DNA of 64,000 nt from Photobacterium kagoshimensis (lineage in GTDB: Bacteria > Pseudomonadota > Gammaproteobacteria > Enterobacterales > Vibrionaceae). How positions within the stretch are numbered: the stretch's first letter is position 1; each line of letters starts with the position of its first letter. Position numbers and translations under genes: made by a program. The DNA lies in NCBI RefSeq assembly GCF_050337045.1, contig NZ_JAKJSO010000011.1, positions 62,001 through 126,000 of the forward strand, in the 5' to 3' direction. The notes under the pieces were generated by a model, which worked only from the letters and a program-made list of their open reading frames with translations, searched no databases and was not told the origin of the DNA. Below, one piece after another: positions 9,233 to 18,302 of the stretch.

Positions 9233-10129
9233 CTATAAACCTGCTAGCATTTCTGCTGATGGTGCAAAGAAATAAGCACCGGTTACCGCAGAAGTAAAAC
9301 GTAGCATTTGGTCTGTTTTACCGTCTGTTTTACCGTACATACTCTCTAGCATCGCTTTAAAGTTGTGCTGAGTATGACAGTAAGCAATAAACAGTAAACC
9401 ATGATCGCCAGTTACAGAGCCGTAAGGTAGGCTGTGGCGAACAATTTTAAGCCCTTTACCTTCTTCTTTAATATCTACACGGCCAACGTGAGACTGAGCA
9501 GGTACATCGTCTAGCTCAATAGAATCAGGTTTGGTACGGCCAATCACTTTTTCCTGTGCCGCAATGTTCAAGCGACTCCAAGCTGGTAGATTGTGGACAA
9601 AACGCTGTACCATCACAAAACTACCACCAGCAAAATCGCCCTCTTTAATCAAAGCGACATCTTGGCGTGCTTCATCAGTTTTCGGGTTTTCAGTACCATC
9701 GATAAAATCAGTCATATCACGAGAATCGAGGTATTTGAATCCGTAAGTTTCATCCATCACTTCCACATCAGCGGCGATAGGTGATAGGAACTGACGTAGT
9801 AGGTAAAAGTTAAGGTCATGACGGCTTGCATTTACATGTAGCAAAATATCGCCGCCTGTTGCTGGCGCGACAATATCTCCTTGTCCTAACACTTCAAAGT
9901 CATCAAAGTTTTCAGGGCAACCTCGATCAAGCGATGTCCAAAAAGCTTTACCAAACGCCACGCTTGCACGTAAGTTTGCATCAATCTGTTGTGTATTCAG
10001 GCTTTCAACAACAGAATGAAGGCGTTGACATTGCTCAAGTACAGCTTGTTTGTCACCAATCACTTTCATGACAACATACAGCGCAAATGGGCCTGCATCT
10101 GGGATTATTGCAGGCTGAGCGATAGACAT
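9233..10129 (-). CDS. Dyp-type heme peroxidase (YfeX-like)
   Basis: Dye-decolorizing peroxidases are heme enzymes that use hydrogen peroxide to oxidise various substrates; the YfeX group is cytosolic. The 298-residue sequence has the family signature FIDGTENP near 143-150 (the GxxDG motif with the distal aspartate) and a QSHVGR segment near 215 holding the likely proximal heme histidine. No signal or Tat peptide is present. It stands alone with its own terminator, so no partner such as an encapsulin can be inferred. The natural substrate cannot be read from sequence. Confidence 0.92.
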   Translation of the reverse strand: MSIAQPAIIPDAGPFALYVVMKVIGDKQAVLEQCQRLHSVVESLNTQQIDANLRASVAFGKAFWTSLDRGCPENFDDFEVLGQGDIVAPATGGDILLHVNASRHDLNFYLLRQFLSPIAADVEVMDETYGFKYLDSRDMTDFIDGTENPKTDEARQDVALIKEGDFAGGSFVMVQRFVHNLPAWSRLNIAAQEKVIGRTKPDSIELDDVPAQSHVGRVDIKEEGKGLKIVRHSLPYGSVTGDHGLLFIAYCHTQHNFKAMLESMYGKTDGKTDQMLRFTSAVTGAYFFAPSAEMLAGL

Positions 10130-10294
10130 ATTAATCTCCCGAATATTTATAACTAAGACATTCTTAATTGTTGATTATAAAGCCAATTATCAATAACTTC
10201 TAGAACACAGTCAGCCATCACATTGGCAGTGATAAAACCTTTACATGAATGACTGGTTTTACATATATTACTCACGGCTTTCTAACAACTAACG

Positions 10295-11893
10295 ATGTTT
10301 CATATTTTGAACCACATTCAAACTACCATATTACTCTTACTAGCCATATTTACTAGCGCAAGCTACGGTGCAACCGAAACTGTTACTTTACAGTTACGCT
10401 GGTTGCACCAAGCCGAGTTTGCGGGATTTTATATGGCAAAAGAACGTGGTTTCTACCAAGATGCGGGACTTAATGTTGTTATTGAGCCAGGGGGAAAGGG
10501 CAAGAGCGCTTTGGGCTCGGTGTTAGCTCATGAGGCCGATTTTGGCGTGGGTAACACTGAGGTGCTGGTTGCTTATAGCCAAGGCTTACCACTTGTTGCA
10601 CTAGCGAATATTTATCAGCGCTCCCCTTCTGTCTTAATCACCAAAACTGACCAACAGATCAGCTCGATTAAACAGTTGGTAGATAAGCGAATTATGATGT
10701 TTAGTGGCAATGAAGACGCTGAGATTATTGCCATGCTGACCAAAAATGGGGTGGGCATTAATGATTTTCAGCAAATAAAAACCACAACTAACATCAACGA
10801 TTTAATCACAAATAGAGTGGATGCCTATAGTGGCTATCTTACCAATGAACCTTTCTTATTAAATCAGCAGGCGATAGAAACAACTATCTTTGATCCTACC
10901 GACTATGGCGTGTATTTTTATAGTGACATCATTTTCACGCACCAAGATCTTGTTACTAAGCGCCCACATGTTGTTACAGCCTTTCGCACTGCCAGCTTAA
11001 AAGGTTGGGAATATGCCCTTAATAACCCCTCCGAAACACTAGATGTATTGGAGACATACAATACAGGCAAAAGTCGCGCTTTCTTATACAGTGAGCTGCT
11101 AGCCAGTAAGTCAATGATCATGCCTGAACTGGTCGAGCTGGGCCACATGAACCTATCGCGCTGGCAATATATCGCCGATGAGCTATATCAGCTTGATATT
11201 ATCCCTTCGACCCACATCGACGCGCAGTTCATTTTTCCTCTGCAAGAACAAAATCCTCCCCATTCGCTTGAGCCGTGGCTTGAGGTTGTCACAGTACTTT
11301 TTATCATCTGCTTAGCCGCTGTTGGGTATTACTCGTGGATCAATCATAAGCTCAAGCAAGAGATCAATAGGCGTATCCAATCAGAGAAAAAAGCAGAAAC
11401 AATCGCTCGTAAGGACATGCTTACTGGTGTCGCCAATCGATACGCATTAATAGAAACGCTACATAAAACTATTAATAACAAAGCCATTCAACAATCGCCG
11501 CCCGCCTTGCTCTTTATCGATCTCGACAACTTCAAAAACGTCAATGATAGCTTTGGTCATCAAACCGGTGATCGAGTGTTACAACAGTTTTGCTTCAGAA
11601 TTAACGGTTTATTGCGAGGCTCTGCGTTTTTTGCTCGCTTAGCGGGTGATGAATTTATCATATTAATGACCAAATCAAGCGCTGATGACGCCGATAAGTT
11701 AATCGCTAAAATCACGGAGCAAGCTGAAAAACCTTTTATTATCGGAGGTAACACCGTATCCATAGGTGCCAGTATTGGGGTGACCTATTACCGTGATGGT
11801 GACACACCTGAGTATTTTCTTTCACGTGCTGACAGCCAGATGTATGGCAATAAAAAACGCTCCCGTCAGGAGCGCTTTGAAGAAGCAATTTAG
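10295..11893 (+). CDS. NMT1/THI5-like binding domain fused to a diguanylate cyclase
   Basis: This 532-residue protein is a membrane-bound sensor. A signal peptide or anchor (1-25) precedes a periplasmic binding domain of the NMT1/THI5/SsuA type at about 28-310 (TLQLRWLHQAEFAGFYMAKE near the start is the family signature). A membrane segment at about 329-349 and a cytosolic GGDEF domain (375-525) follow. The GGDEF motif reads AGDEF in RLAGDEF, a variant known from active cyclases. The binding domain resembles those for thiamine-pyrimidine precursors, so the likely role is ligand-controlled cyclic-di-GMP synthesis; the ligand is unknown. Its last 40 bases contain a terminator serving the convergent genes. 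Confidence 0.9.
   Translation: MFHILNHIQTTILLLLAIFTSASYGATETVTLQLRWLHQAEFAGFYMAKERGFYQDAGLNVVIEPGGKGKSALGSVLAHEADFGVGNTEVLVAYSQGLPLVALANIYQRSPSVLITKTDQQISSIKQLVDKRIMMFSGNEDAEIIAMLTKNGVGINDFQQIKTTTNINDLITNRVDAYSGYLTNEPFLLNQQAIETTIFDPTDYGVYFYSDIIFTHQDLVTKRPHVVTAFRTASLKGWEYALNNPSETLDVLETYNTGKSRAFLYSELLASKSMIMPELVELGHMNLSRWQYIADELYQLDIIPSTHIDAQFIFPLQEQNPPHSLEPWLEVVTVLFIICLAAVGYYSWINHKLKQEINRRIQSEKKAETIARKDMLTGVANRYALIETLHKTINNKAIQQSPPALLFIDLDNFKNVNDSFGHQTGDRVLQQFCFRINGLLRGSAFFARLAGDEFIILMTKSSADDADKLIAKITEQAEKPFIIGGNTVSIGASIGVTYYRDGDTPEYFLSRADSQMYGNKKRSRQERFEEAI
11852..11874 (-). terminator. Terminator for the minus-strand pair, inside the convergent gene
   Basis: On the minus strand CGCTCC...GGAGCG is followed by TTTTTT. 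It lies inside the last codons of the diguanylate cyclase gene, 35 bases past the stop at 11909, so coding sequence and terminator share bases. Confidence 0.8.
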
Positions 11894-11908
11894 GCGCGAG
11901 TAAGCGCT

Positions 11909-12313
11909 TTATACCGATGTCACTTCAATCTGTAATTTCACTTGCTGATTGGCGCTGTCATCAATAGATTCAAACGATGCAGGTGCATTCAACCCAGTTG
12001 ATAAGGTTGGTGCAATAATCGTTCTCCAACCGCCATCATCTAAGCGCTCTTGCACTTTAAAGGCAATCTTCAACTCTTCAGCCGATACTTCCAATAGCTC
12101 AGCACTACCAACAAGTTCTCTACGTGTTGTGCCTTGGTCATCTGTATCAAAAAATACGGTTTCTTCACCCGGTAACAGGGACAGTGATGTATTAACGGTT
12201 TGCTTACTGTCTGCACCCGTTAATTCAAAATTCACATCTAATAGCCAGTCAGCCATTGCTAACGGACTTAATAATGCACTGAAAAGGACAAGCCCTTTGC
12301 TCCATTCATTCAT
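11909..12313 (-). CDS. Predicted periplasmic protein, unknown function
   Basis: I do not recognise this 134-residue protein. It starts with a signal peptide (charged MNEWSKG, then a hydrophobic stretch, with cleavage likely after AMA near residue 21). The mature part is acidic and rich in alternating Leu/Val/Thr segments, so probably beta-rich, without cysteines or clear catalytic motifs. It is 5 bases downstream of the DUF2919-like gene on the same strand, so the two are probably co-transcribed and end at the terminator inside the neighbouring gene. The ATG start gives a complete signal peptide. Confidence 0.8.
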   Translation of the reverse strand: MNEWSKGLVLFSALLSPLAMADWLLDVNFELTGADSKQTVNTSLSLLPGEETVFFDTDDQGTTRRELVGSAELLEVSAEELKIAFKVQERLDDGGWRTIIAPTLSTGLNAPASFESIDDSANQQVKLQIEVTSV

Positions 12314-12318
12314 TTGCT

Positions 12319-12780
12319 TTACCTCTCTACAGGTTTATCGGCAAAAGTATTCTTCACACGCGTGCTTCTGAGCAAATACATAGTGAGCCAAGCCGTGATA
12401 ACAATCATCACACCATTTGGCCAACTAAACACACCCTGTGTCATGAACAAGTGATACGTTTGCAATAAACAATCTGACAAATAAGCGGCGAGTAATAATA
12501 GTTTTCCGTGCCGCCATATATAACTGCTTATTTTATTATGCTTATGTCTTTGTCCGCTTAGCCAAGCTAACAGTAGGCTTGGTAACCCTAACAGCAGACC
12601 AACATAGAGGCTTTCTTTTAATGGATAGAATAGAGTGAGCAGCTGTGATCCTTGCTGACGACTGGCTCCTGCCATCACAAACACAATCCAAGCTTTAGCA
12701 CTGAACGCTAGAGCTAACCATAACATTGGGGAAGGCTTTAATAACCCATGCTCATCATAAGCACTAAATGAATACCGCAA
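12319..12780 (-). CDS. DUF2919-like inner-membrane protein
   Basis: This 153-residue protein has four hydrophobic segments at about 18-38, 55-72, 88-108 and 118-136. Its N terminus (YDEHGLLKPSPMLW) looks like the DUF2919/YfeZ family, whose function is unknown. The start codon is TTG: AGGAG lies 5 bases before it and no ATG fits. It precedes the 134-residue periplasmic protein by 5 bases and probably shares its transcript. Family assignment is by eye and moderately sure. Confidence 0.85.
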   Translation of the reverse strand: MRYSFSAYDEHGLLKPSPMLWLALAFSAKAWIVFVMAGASRQQGSQLLTLFYPLKESLYVGLLLGLPSLLLAWLSGQRHKHNKISSYIWRHGKLLLLAAYLSDCLLQTYHLFMTQGVFSWPNGVMIVITAWLTMYLLRSTRVKNTFADKPVER

Positions 12781-13240
12781 AATTACTCCTACTTACCACG
12801 GGTGTCTTTCTATACCTATGTCTAAGCTATGGTGGCGCGGTGCTCTATATTCAACCCAACATTAAGTTTGTCGTAGCACCTTAAATTATCCAGTACAAAT
12901 AAAAACCTTACTTTTGCAATTCTGTGGGGCATCGCACTCTTTCACTGAATAAGTTGTAGCTTAGATCACAGATTTTGAGTAAAACTTTCAATAAAAATGA
13001 ATTTTAGACATAAGTAACAGATTTATAATTTAAGAATAAAACACAAACCGATTACCAACATAGCACTTTAAATTCATACACTTAGAAAAACAATCATTCA
13101 AATTAACAGAAATTACACCGGCATTAATTTGTTGAAACTTTCTTACATAATCACAAAATATTCTCTAATGTCCAGCGTCCCCCTATCCCATGAAAATTCA
13201 CGTATAATTGCGTTTATGAAAACTAACAGCATGGATTTCA
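12781..13240. other. Intergenic region before the DUF2956 gene
   Basis: This AT-rich 460-base region holds the divergent promoters. A 38-codon hydrophobic ORF (12768-12884, plus) overlaps the start of the DUF2919-like gene but lacks a clear ribosome-binding site. No hairpin or repeat stands out. Confidence 0.4.
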
Positions 13241-13576
13241 ATGAATAACGCAAAGCAACGCCACACACCGTCGCAAGAAACCCAAGATGAAGCCTTAAAA
13301 ATTGCCCGTGCGACACAAAAGACAGGCCAAACCAAAGAGCAGACTAAATTAATTGCTCAAGGTATCCAGAAAGGCATAGAGCAGTATAAAAAACAGCAAA
13401 AGTCTAAAGCTCGCGAACGCGATAAGTTGAGAAAAAAGCAGGTTAAAAGTAATAATACGTCAGAAGTAAAAACAGAAGAGACTTCAACAACACAGGTTGA
13501 ATATAAGCAACATTGGCTACCTTGGGTATTACTGCTTGCCTCATGGGGTGTATTTGGTTTCTATCTGCTAGGGTAA
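13241..13576 (+). CDS. DUF2956 family protein
   Basis: The 111-residue product is highly charged, with Lys/Gln/Glu-rich helices over residues 1-85 that include a probable coiled coil near 40-65. A single hydrophobic segment (about 92-110) at the C terminus makes it a likely tail-anchored inner-membrane protein. The sequence resembles DUF2956, a family of unknown function found in vibrios and relatives. It stands between two unrelated small genes. The start is a clear ATG with no better alternative. Confidence 0.87.
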   Translation: MNNAKQRHTPSQETQDEALKIARATQKTGQTKEQTKLIAQGIQKGIEQYKKQQKSKARERDKLRKKQVKSNNTSEVKTEETSTTQVEYKQHWLPWVLLLASWGVFGFYLLG

Positions 13577-13652
13577 TATCAAGAAGTTAGCGCTAACGCT
13601 GTATATCTACTCTAATCGCGTTTCGTTAGTCAATGTCACGACAAGGATCAGT

Positions 13653-14102
13653 ATGAAAAAGAACGCAGTTCTATTCCCTCTGCTCGCAGTCACAGTATTA
13701 CTGCAAGCTTGCTCTAATGCCGATAGCATCAACATAGATAACCGTACTGGCTTACCTTGCAACGATAAGCCTAATTGTGTCTCGACCTCTGATGAGCGCG
13801 CTGAGTACCAATTAGAGGCATTTAACCTGTCAGAAGCGGGCAGCAGCAATTGGCCGCAGATTGAAGAAATTGCTTTAGCCTTGCCAGGGGCTCGATTAGG
13901 CGCACGATCTCAGCAGTATATTCGCGTCGAATGTGTCAGCAGCGTATTTAAGTTTGTTGATGATTTTGAAATTCACCAAGTAGGTAGCCAGCTACAAGTT
14001 CGCTCAGAGTCCCGGACGGGCTACTCTGATTTTGGCGTTAACCGTGAACGTGCTGATACATTTAGAGAGCAATTACGCCAAGCGAAGCTGCTTATCGATT
14101 AG
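13653..14102 (+). CDS. DUF1499 family lipoprotein
   Basis: A lipobox (LLQAC, acylated Cys20) marks this 149-residue protein as a lipoprotein. The mature part begins with a Cys-containing stretch (LPCNDKPNCVSTSD) and carries the DUF1499 pattern, including the VECVSSVFKFVDDFEIH and SESRTGYSDFGVNRER-like segments. The family has no established biochemical role. It stands alone, 76 bases after the DUF2956 gene. Confidence 0.88.
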   Translation: MKKNAVLFPLLAVTVLLQACSNADSINIDNRTGLPCNDKPNCVSTSDERAEYQLEAFNLSEAGSSNWPQIEEIALALPGARLGARSQQYIRVECVSSVFKFVDDFEIHQVGSQLQVRSESRTGYSDFGVNRERADTFREQLRQAKLLID

Positions 14103-14251
14103 GGGGCGTACTTGCTGATACCGCCCCATTCGATGCAGAGCATTTATTTATTAGACAGGTTTAGCAAAAACAGATTTATCAAAAACGGGTTGGTAATAAT
14201 TCTCATTTAGATCTATAGTATTTCCATCAACATATTTAGATGGAGCTCATC

Positions 14252-14464
14252 ATGGATCGACCAACATTTCTTGTTTTTAGCTTTATTGGTTTACTCCTAA
14301 TGGCGATGCTGCATCTAGGCGAAATTTGGCTTAACCATGACGCCTTGAATGTGGCGCATTTCATTTTAGCGTGGCTACCGCTTTATACCGTCTGGATTAT
14401 GCTTCTTGTTATTGGGCTGTTTAAGCGTATATCTACCACACAACCACCCCATGTTCACCCATAA
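14252..14464 (+). CDS. Small two-helix membrane protein, unknown function
   Basis: The 70-residue product has two hydrophobic segments (about 4-22 and 31-58) and a short His/Pro-rich tail. I do not recognise a family. An ATG 12 bases upstream is in frame, but GGAG lies 6 bases before the ATG at 14252, which makes this the better start. It converges on the nap cluster and ends at a shared bidirectional terminator. Confidence 0.7.
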   Translation: MDRPTFLVFSFIGLLLMAMLHLGEIWLNHDALNVAHFILAWLPLYTVWIMLLVIGLFKRISTTQPPHVHP

Positions 14465-14474
14465 TGGCAGCCAT

Positions 14475-14504
14475 AAAAAAACCACGCCAAATGACGTGGT
14501 TTTA
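14475..14504. terminator. Bidirectional terminator
   Basis: An ACCACGcc...gACGTGGT stem flanked by an A-run and TTTTA lies between the convergent 70-residue ORF and the nap operon. It can serve both. Confidence 0.85.
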
Positions 14505-14522
14505 TAAGCAGATACTATGCTA

Positions 14523-14657
14523 TCAAGCGTTCTTATCTTTACCTAAAGACAACAACCAAATTGAGATAGCGGCAACCACAGCAAAGCCAGATAAGATGAT
14601 TACAGGCATTGCGGCATAACCAAGTACGTGCCAGATAATCGACTCTAAAGTACTCAT
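14523..14657 (-). CDS. 44-residue membrane peptide next to nap (TIGR02808-like)
   Basis: A 45-codon ORF reads MSTLESIIWHVLGYAAMPV and continues as one hydrophobic helix (about 15-37), ending in a charged GKDKNA tail. It lies 20 bases after napC on the same strand and before the shared terminator, with a GGGG-rich Shine-Dalgarno region (AAGGGGTAAA) upstream. Very short hydrophobic proteins of the TIGR02808 type occur in vibrios near respiratory genes; I assign it there by length and pattern. It is probably the last gene of the nap transcript, with a role perhaps in stabilising a membrane complex (inference). Confidence 0.8.
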   Translation of the reverse strand: MSTLESIIWHVLGYAAMPVIILSGFAVVAAISIWLLSLGKDKNA

Positions 14658-14677
14658 TGCTATTTACCCCTTAGTTA

Positions 14678-15250
14678 TTACCAGCCTTCAACATCTTTCA
14701 TGTCAGGCAGTTTATGTGCAATACCTTTGTGACAGTCTACACATGTTTTATCGCCTGAAGCCAATGCGGTCGAGTGCTGTTTAACACTGCGAGGGCCTTG
14801 CTCTGAGAAGTCCATGTAATCGAAGTTATGACAGTTACGACACTCTTGCGAGTCGTTATCTTTCATACGTTTCCATTCACGGTGAGCCAAGTGGCCTCGA
14901 CGCGCTTGGAATTTTTCTTCGGTACCTATGGTGCCCATCGCAAAAGCAACAAGTTCTTTTGATGCCTGTACTTTACGAACAATTTTATCCGTCCAATTAT
15001 GTGGTACGTGACAGTCAGAACAAATGGCACGTACGCCCGAACGGTTAGAGTAGTGAATGGTTTCGCGGATCTCTTTAACGATCGGCGCGTGACAACCAGA
15101 ACAGAACTCTTCGGTGTTTGTCGCTTCCATGCCGGTGTTAAACGCGCCCCAGAAAGCTAAACCACCAATAAAACCCATAAACAACACTAAACCAACAGCC
15201 ACCTTACTTGGTGATGTCATTCGGCGCCAAAACGCCTTTAATATGTTCAT
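14678..15250 (-). CDS. napC: Membrane tetraheme cytochrome c NapC
   Basis: NapC takes electrons from quinol and passes them to the periplasmic NapAB nitrate reductase. The 190-residue sequence has an N-terminal membrane anchor (about 16-38) and four CxxCH heme sites (CSGCH, CSDCH, CRNCH, CVDCH), as in the NapC/NirT family. It follows napB by 11 bases. With no napGH here, NapC is the only evident quinol oxidase for the system. Confidence 0.97.
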   Translation of the reverse strand: MNILKAFWRRMTSPSKVAVGLVLFMGFIGGLAFWGAFNTGMEATNTEEFCSGCHAPIVKEIRETIHYSNRSGVRAICSDCHVPHNWTDKIVRKVQASKELVAFAMGTIGTEEKFQARRGHLAHREWKRMKDNDSQECRNCHNFDYMDFSEQGPRSVKQHSTALASGDKTCVDCHKGIAHKLPDMKDVEGW

Positions 15251-15261
15251 AAATGCCCCTT

Positions 15262-15735
15262 TTATTCCACGCTGTCGCGTAATGCATCAACACGCTCAAA
15301 GGTGTTGCCAACTAAAGGCTTAGCATCAGCTTGGGGAACGTGGCACTGCTGACAAAAGTAACGACGAGGCGATACATCTGAAAGTACTTGGCCTTCACGG
15401 GTCTCATAGTGGGTTACACTAATTTTTGTTGCGCCCATTTCTTTTGCATTCTTCCAGCTATGACACGATAAACATTTATTCGCATTTAGTGATACTTCGT
15501 AGTTGCGAATAGTATGTGGAATAAGTGGTGGCTGATAAACGTAATCGCTATCGATGACACCTTGGTCACGCGGATAACGCTTAAAATCATCAGCAGGACG
15601 TGTTGTTTCAAGTTCACTTGCACCGCGAAGTGATTCCACTCCGCCAATACCGCGCTCAAACTGAGCATCGTTACTGTGCGCAATACCTGTGAAAAAAAGC
15701 CCTACCGTCATAAGGGCAAGCATTAATCGTTTCAT
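15262..15735 (-). CDS. napB: Diheme cytochrome c NapB
   Basis: NapB is the small electron-transfer subunit of periplasmic nitrate reductase. The 157-residue precursor has a signal peptide (1-21) and two CxxCH heme sites (CLSCH, CQQCH). Conserved histidines upstream (for example in PPLIPHTIRNYE) are likely distal heme ligands. It lies between napA and napC, the normal order. Length fits the family. Confidence 0.97.
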   Translation of the reverse strand: MKRLMLALMTVGLFFTGIAHSNDAQFERGIGGVESLRGASELETTRPADDFKRYPRDQGVIDSDYVYQPPLIPHTIRNYEVSLNANKCLSCHSWKNAKEMGATKISVTHYETREGQVLSDVSPRRYFCQQCHVPQADAKPLVGNTFERVDALRDSVE

Positions 15736-15812
15736 TCTTTTCTCCGCCTATAATGGCTAAATTTGAGGCTAATCTCCTGCCCCTTTTGCAAGGAGCAGGA
15801 TTGGCTTATCAA

Positions 15813-18302
15813 TTACGCGACTTTAGTAATCTTAATTGGACACTTCTTGAAGTCTGTCTGTTTAGACAGCGGGTCAGTTGCATCTAGAATCAATTTGTTA
15901 ACCAAAATACGTGCATCAAAGAACGGTACGAAAACCAAGCCAACTGGCGGACGGTTACGACCTCGCGTTTCAACGCGACAACGAACTTCACCACGACGAG
16001 AAGCAAGGTTCACTTCATCACCACGGCGTAGACCGCGTGCTTGTGCATCATCTGGGTGGATGTAACACACTGCATCAGGTACAGCTTTGTAAAGCTCAGG
16101 AACACGACGTGTCATCGTACCTGTGTGCCAGTGCTCAAGAACACGGCCAGTACATAGCCACATGTCGTACTCTTTGTCTGGCATTTCTGGTGCAGGCTCA
16201 AACGGTGCGAAAATGATAAGCGCTTTACCATCGGGTTTACCGTAGAAACGGAAGCCTTCACCAGCAGGTACATATGGATCTGAACCTTCAGCAAAACGCC
16301 ATTGTGTTTCTTTACCATCAACAACCGGCCAACGTAGACCGCGAACTTGGTGATAAACATCGTACGGTGCTAAGTCATGCCCATGGTCACGACCAAACAT
16401 CGCGTACTCTTCAAACAAGCCTTTCTGTAGGTAATAGCCTTGTGCTTTCGCATCATCGTTCAGCTCTTGCGCTTCAGATAGCGGGAACTTATCGACTTGA
16501 CCATTACGGAACAGTACTTCGTACATGGTTTTACCACGGTATTCAGGTTTCTGAGCAAGTAGCTCTTCGCCCCACACTTCTTCAATTTTGAAGCGCTTAG
16601 AGAATTCCATTAGCTGCCAAAGGTCAGATTTCGCATCACCTTGTGCTTCAACTTGTTGGTACCAAGCTTGTGTACGACGCTCTGCGTTACCGTAAGCACC
16701 TTCTTTTTCTACCCACATTGCTGTTGGTAAGATCAAGTCAGACGCTTGTGCTGTTGCTGTTGGGTATGGGTCAGAACATACGATGAAGTTTTCAGGGTTA
16801 CGGTAACCCGGTAGACGTTCTTCGTTAATGTTTGGACCTGCTTGCATGTTGTTGTTACACATTACCCAGTAAGCATTCAGCTTACCGTCTTTTAACATAC
16901 GATCTTGTACCACGGCGTGGTAGCCAGGTTTGGGTGGGATAGTACCTTCAGGTAGCTTCCAAATACCTTCAGCAATCGCGCGGTGCTTAGGATTCGCAAC
17001 CACCATATCAGCAGGTAAACGGTGTGAGAATGTACCCACTTCACGTGCAGTACCACACGCTGATGGTTGACCCGTTAGCGAGAATGGGCTGTTACCTGGT
17101 GTTGAGATTTTACCGGTTAGCAGGTGAATGTTGTACACCAAGCTATTCATCCACACGCCACGAGTATGTTGGTTCATACCCATAGTCCAAAGCGACATGA
17201 CTTTGGTGTTTGGATCAGCGTATTGTTTCGCCATCTCAAGCAGTTTCGCTTCTGAAACGCCTGACATTTTTGATGCTTTCTCTAGCGTGTACTCAGCAAC
17301 AGAAGCTTTATATTCTTCAAAGTCCATCGGATGAAGTTTGCCAGAGTTTGCGTGTGCCGCTTTTTGCTGTAGCGGGTGCTCATCACGCAGACCATAACCG
17401 ATATCGGTTTCTGCACGCTTAAAGTGCGTATGCTTGGTCACGAAATCCCAGTTCACTGCATCGTTTTGGATGATGTAGTTAGCAATGAAGTTCGCAATAG
17501 CAAGGTCAGTTTGTGGTTCGAAGATCATGCCGTTATCAGCCAACTCAAACGAGCGGTGATAGTAAGTAGAAAGCACGTTTACTTTAACATGGGGATGACT
17601 CAAACGACGGTCAGTAATACGTGTCCACAAAACAGGGTGCATCTCAGCCATGTTTGAACCCCACAGCACAAAGGAATCTGCGTGTTCAAAATCATCGTAA
17701 CAACCCATAGGTTCATCGATACCGAAAGTACGCATAAACGCACCTACCGCTGAAGCCATACAGTGGCGGGCATTGGGATCAATGTTGTTAGAACGGAAGC
17801 CCGCTTTCATCATTTTCGATGCGGCGTAACCTTCCATTACTGTCCACTGGCCAGAACCGAACATGCCCACACTTGTTGGGCCTTTTTCTTTCAGTGCGGC
17901 TTTCCATTTTTCAGCCATGATGTCGAACGCTTGATCCCAAGAGATCGGCGCAAAGTCACCATTTTTATCAAACTTACCGTCTGTCATACGCAGCATAGGT
18001 GTTTGCAGGCGATCTTTACCGTACATGATCTTAGATAGGAAGTAGCCTTTAATACAGTTCAGGCCTTTGTTCACTGGCGCTTCAGGGTCACCTTGTGTTG
18101 CCACAACTCGACCATTCTGTGTACCAACCAGTACTGAACAACCTGTACCACAAAAACGACAAGGTGCCTTGTCCCACTTAATTTTAGTTTGGTCAGAGCT
18201 AACGATTAGGTTAGTTGCTGACGCAGGCAGGGTAATACCCGCAACAGCAGCGGCTGATGCTGCCGCGTTTGCTTTCACAAACGCACGTCTTGTCATTTTC
18301 AT
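15813..18302 (-). CDS. napA: Periplasmic nitrate reductase catalytic subunit NapA
   Basis: NapA reduces nitrate to nitrite in the periplasm using a bis-MGD molybdenum cofactor and one [4Fe-4S] cluster. The 829-residue precursor starts with a Tat signal (TRRAFVK, then an Ala-rich stretch ending at ASA near 29). Cluster ligands are C48, C51, C55 and C83, and the molybdenum ligand is C181 in ARHCMASA. The C-terminal molybdopterin-binding domain follows. The start overlaps the napD stop by 4 bases, which couples their translation. Confidence 0.98.
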   Translation of the reverse strand: MKMTRRAFVKANAAASAAAVAGITLPASATNLIVSSDQTKIKWDKAPCRFCGTGCSVLVGTQNGRVVATQGDPEAPVNKGLNCIKGYFLSKIMYGKDRLQTPMLRMTDGKFDKNGDFAPISWDQAFDIMAEKWKAALKEKGPTSVGMFGSGQWTVMEGYAASKMMKAGFRSNNIDPNARHCMASAVGAFMRTFGIDEPMGCYDDFEHADSFVLWGSNMAEMHPVLWTRITDRRLSHPHVKVNVLSTYYHRSFELADNGMIFEPQTDLAIANFIANYIIQNDAVNWDFVTKHTHFKRAETDIGYGLRDEHPLQQKAAHANSGKLHPMDFEEYKASVAEYTLEKASKMSGVSEAKLLEMAKQYADPNTKVMSLWTMGMNQHTRGVWMNSLVYNIHLLTGKISTPGNSPFSLTGQPSACGTAREVGTFSHRLPADMVVANPKHRAIAEGIWKLPEGTIPPKPGYHAVVQDRMLKDGKLNAYWVMCNNNMQAGPNINEERLPGYRNPENFIVCSDPYPTATAQASDLILPTAMWVEKEGAYGNAERRTQAWYQQVEAQGDAKSDLWQLMEFSKRFKIEEVWGEELLAQKPEYRGKTMYEVLFRNGQVDKFPLSEAQELNDDAKAQGYYLQKGLFEEYAMFGRDHGHDLAPYDVYHQVRGLRWPVVDGKETQWRFAEGSDPYVPAGEGFRFYGKPDGKALIIFAPFEPAPEMPDKEYDMWLCTGRVLEHWHTGTMTRRVPELYKAVPDAVCYIHPDDAQARGLRRGDEVNLASRRGEVRCRVETRGRNRPPVGLVFVPFFDARILVNKLILDATDPLSKQTDFKKCPIKITKVA

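Noticed and set aside
12001..12371. Plus-strand ORF over the 134-residue periplasmic protein gene
   Set aside because: The minus-strand frame has a clear signal peptide and fits the operon; the plus-strand frame is its shadow.
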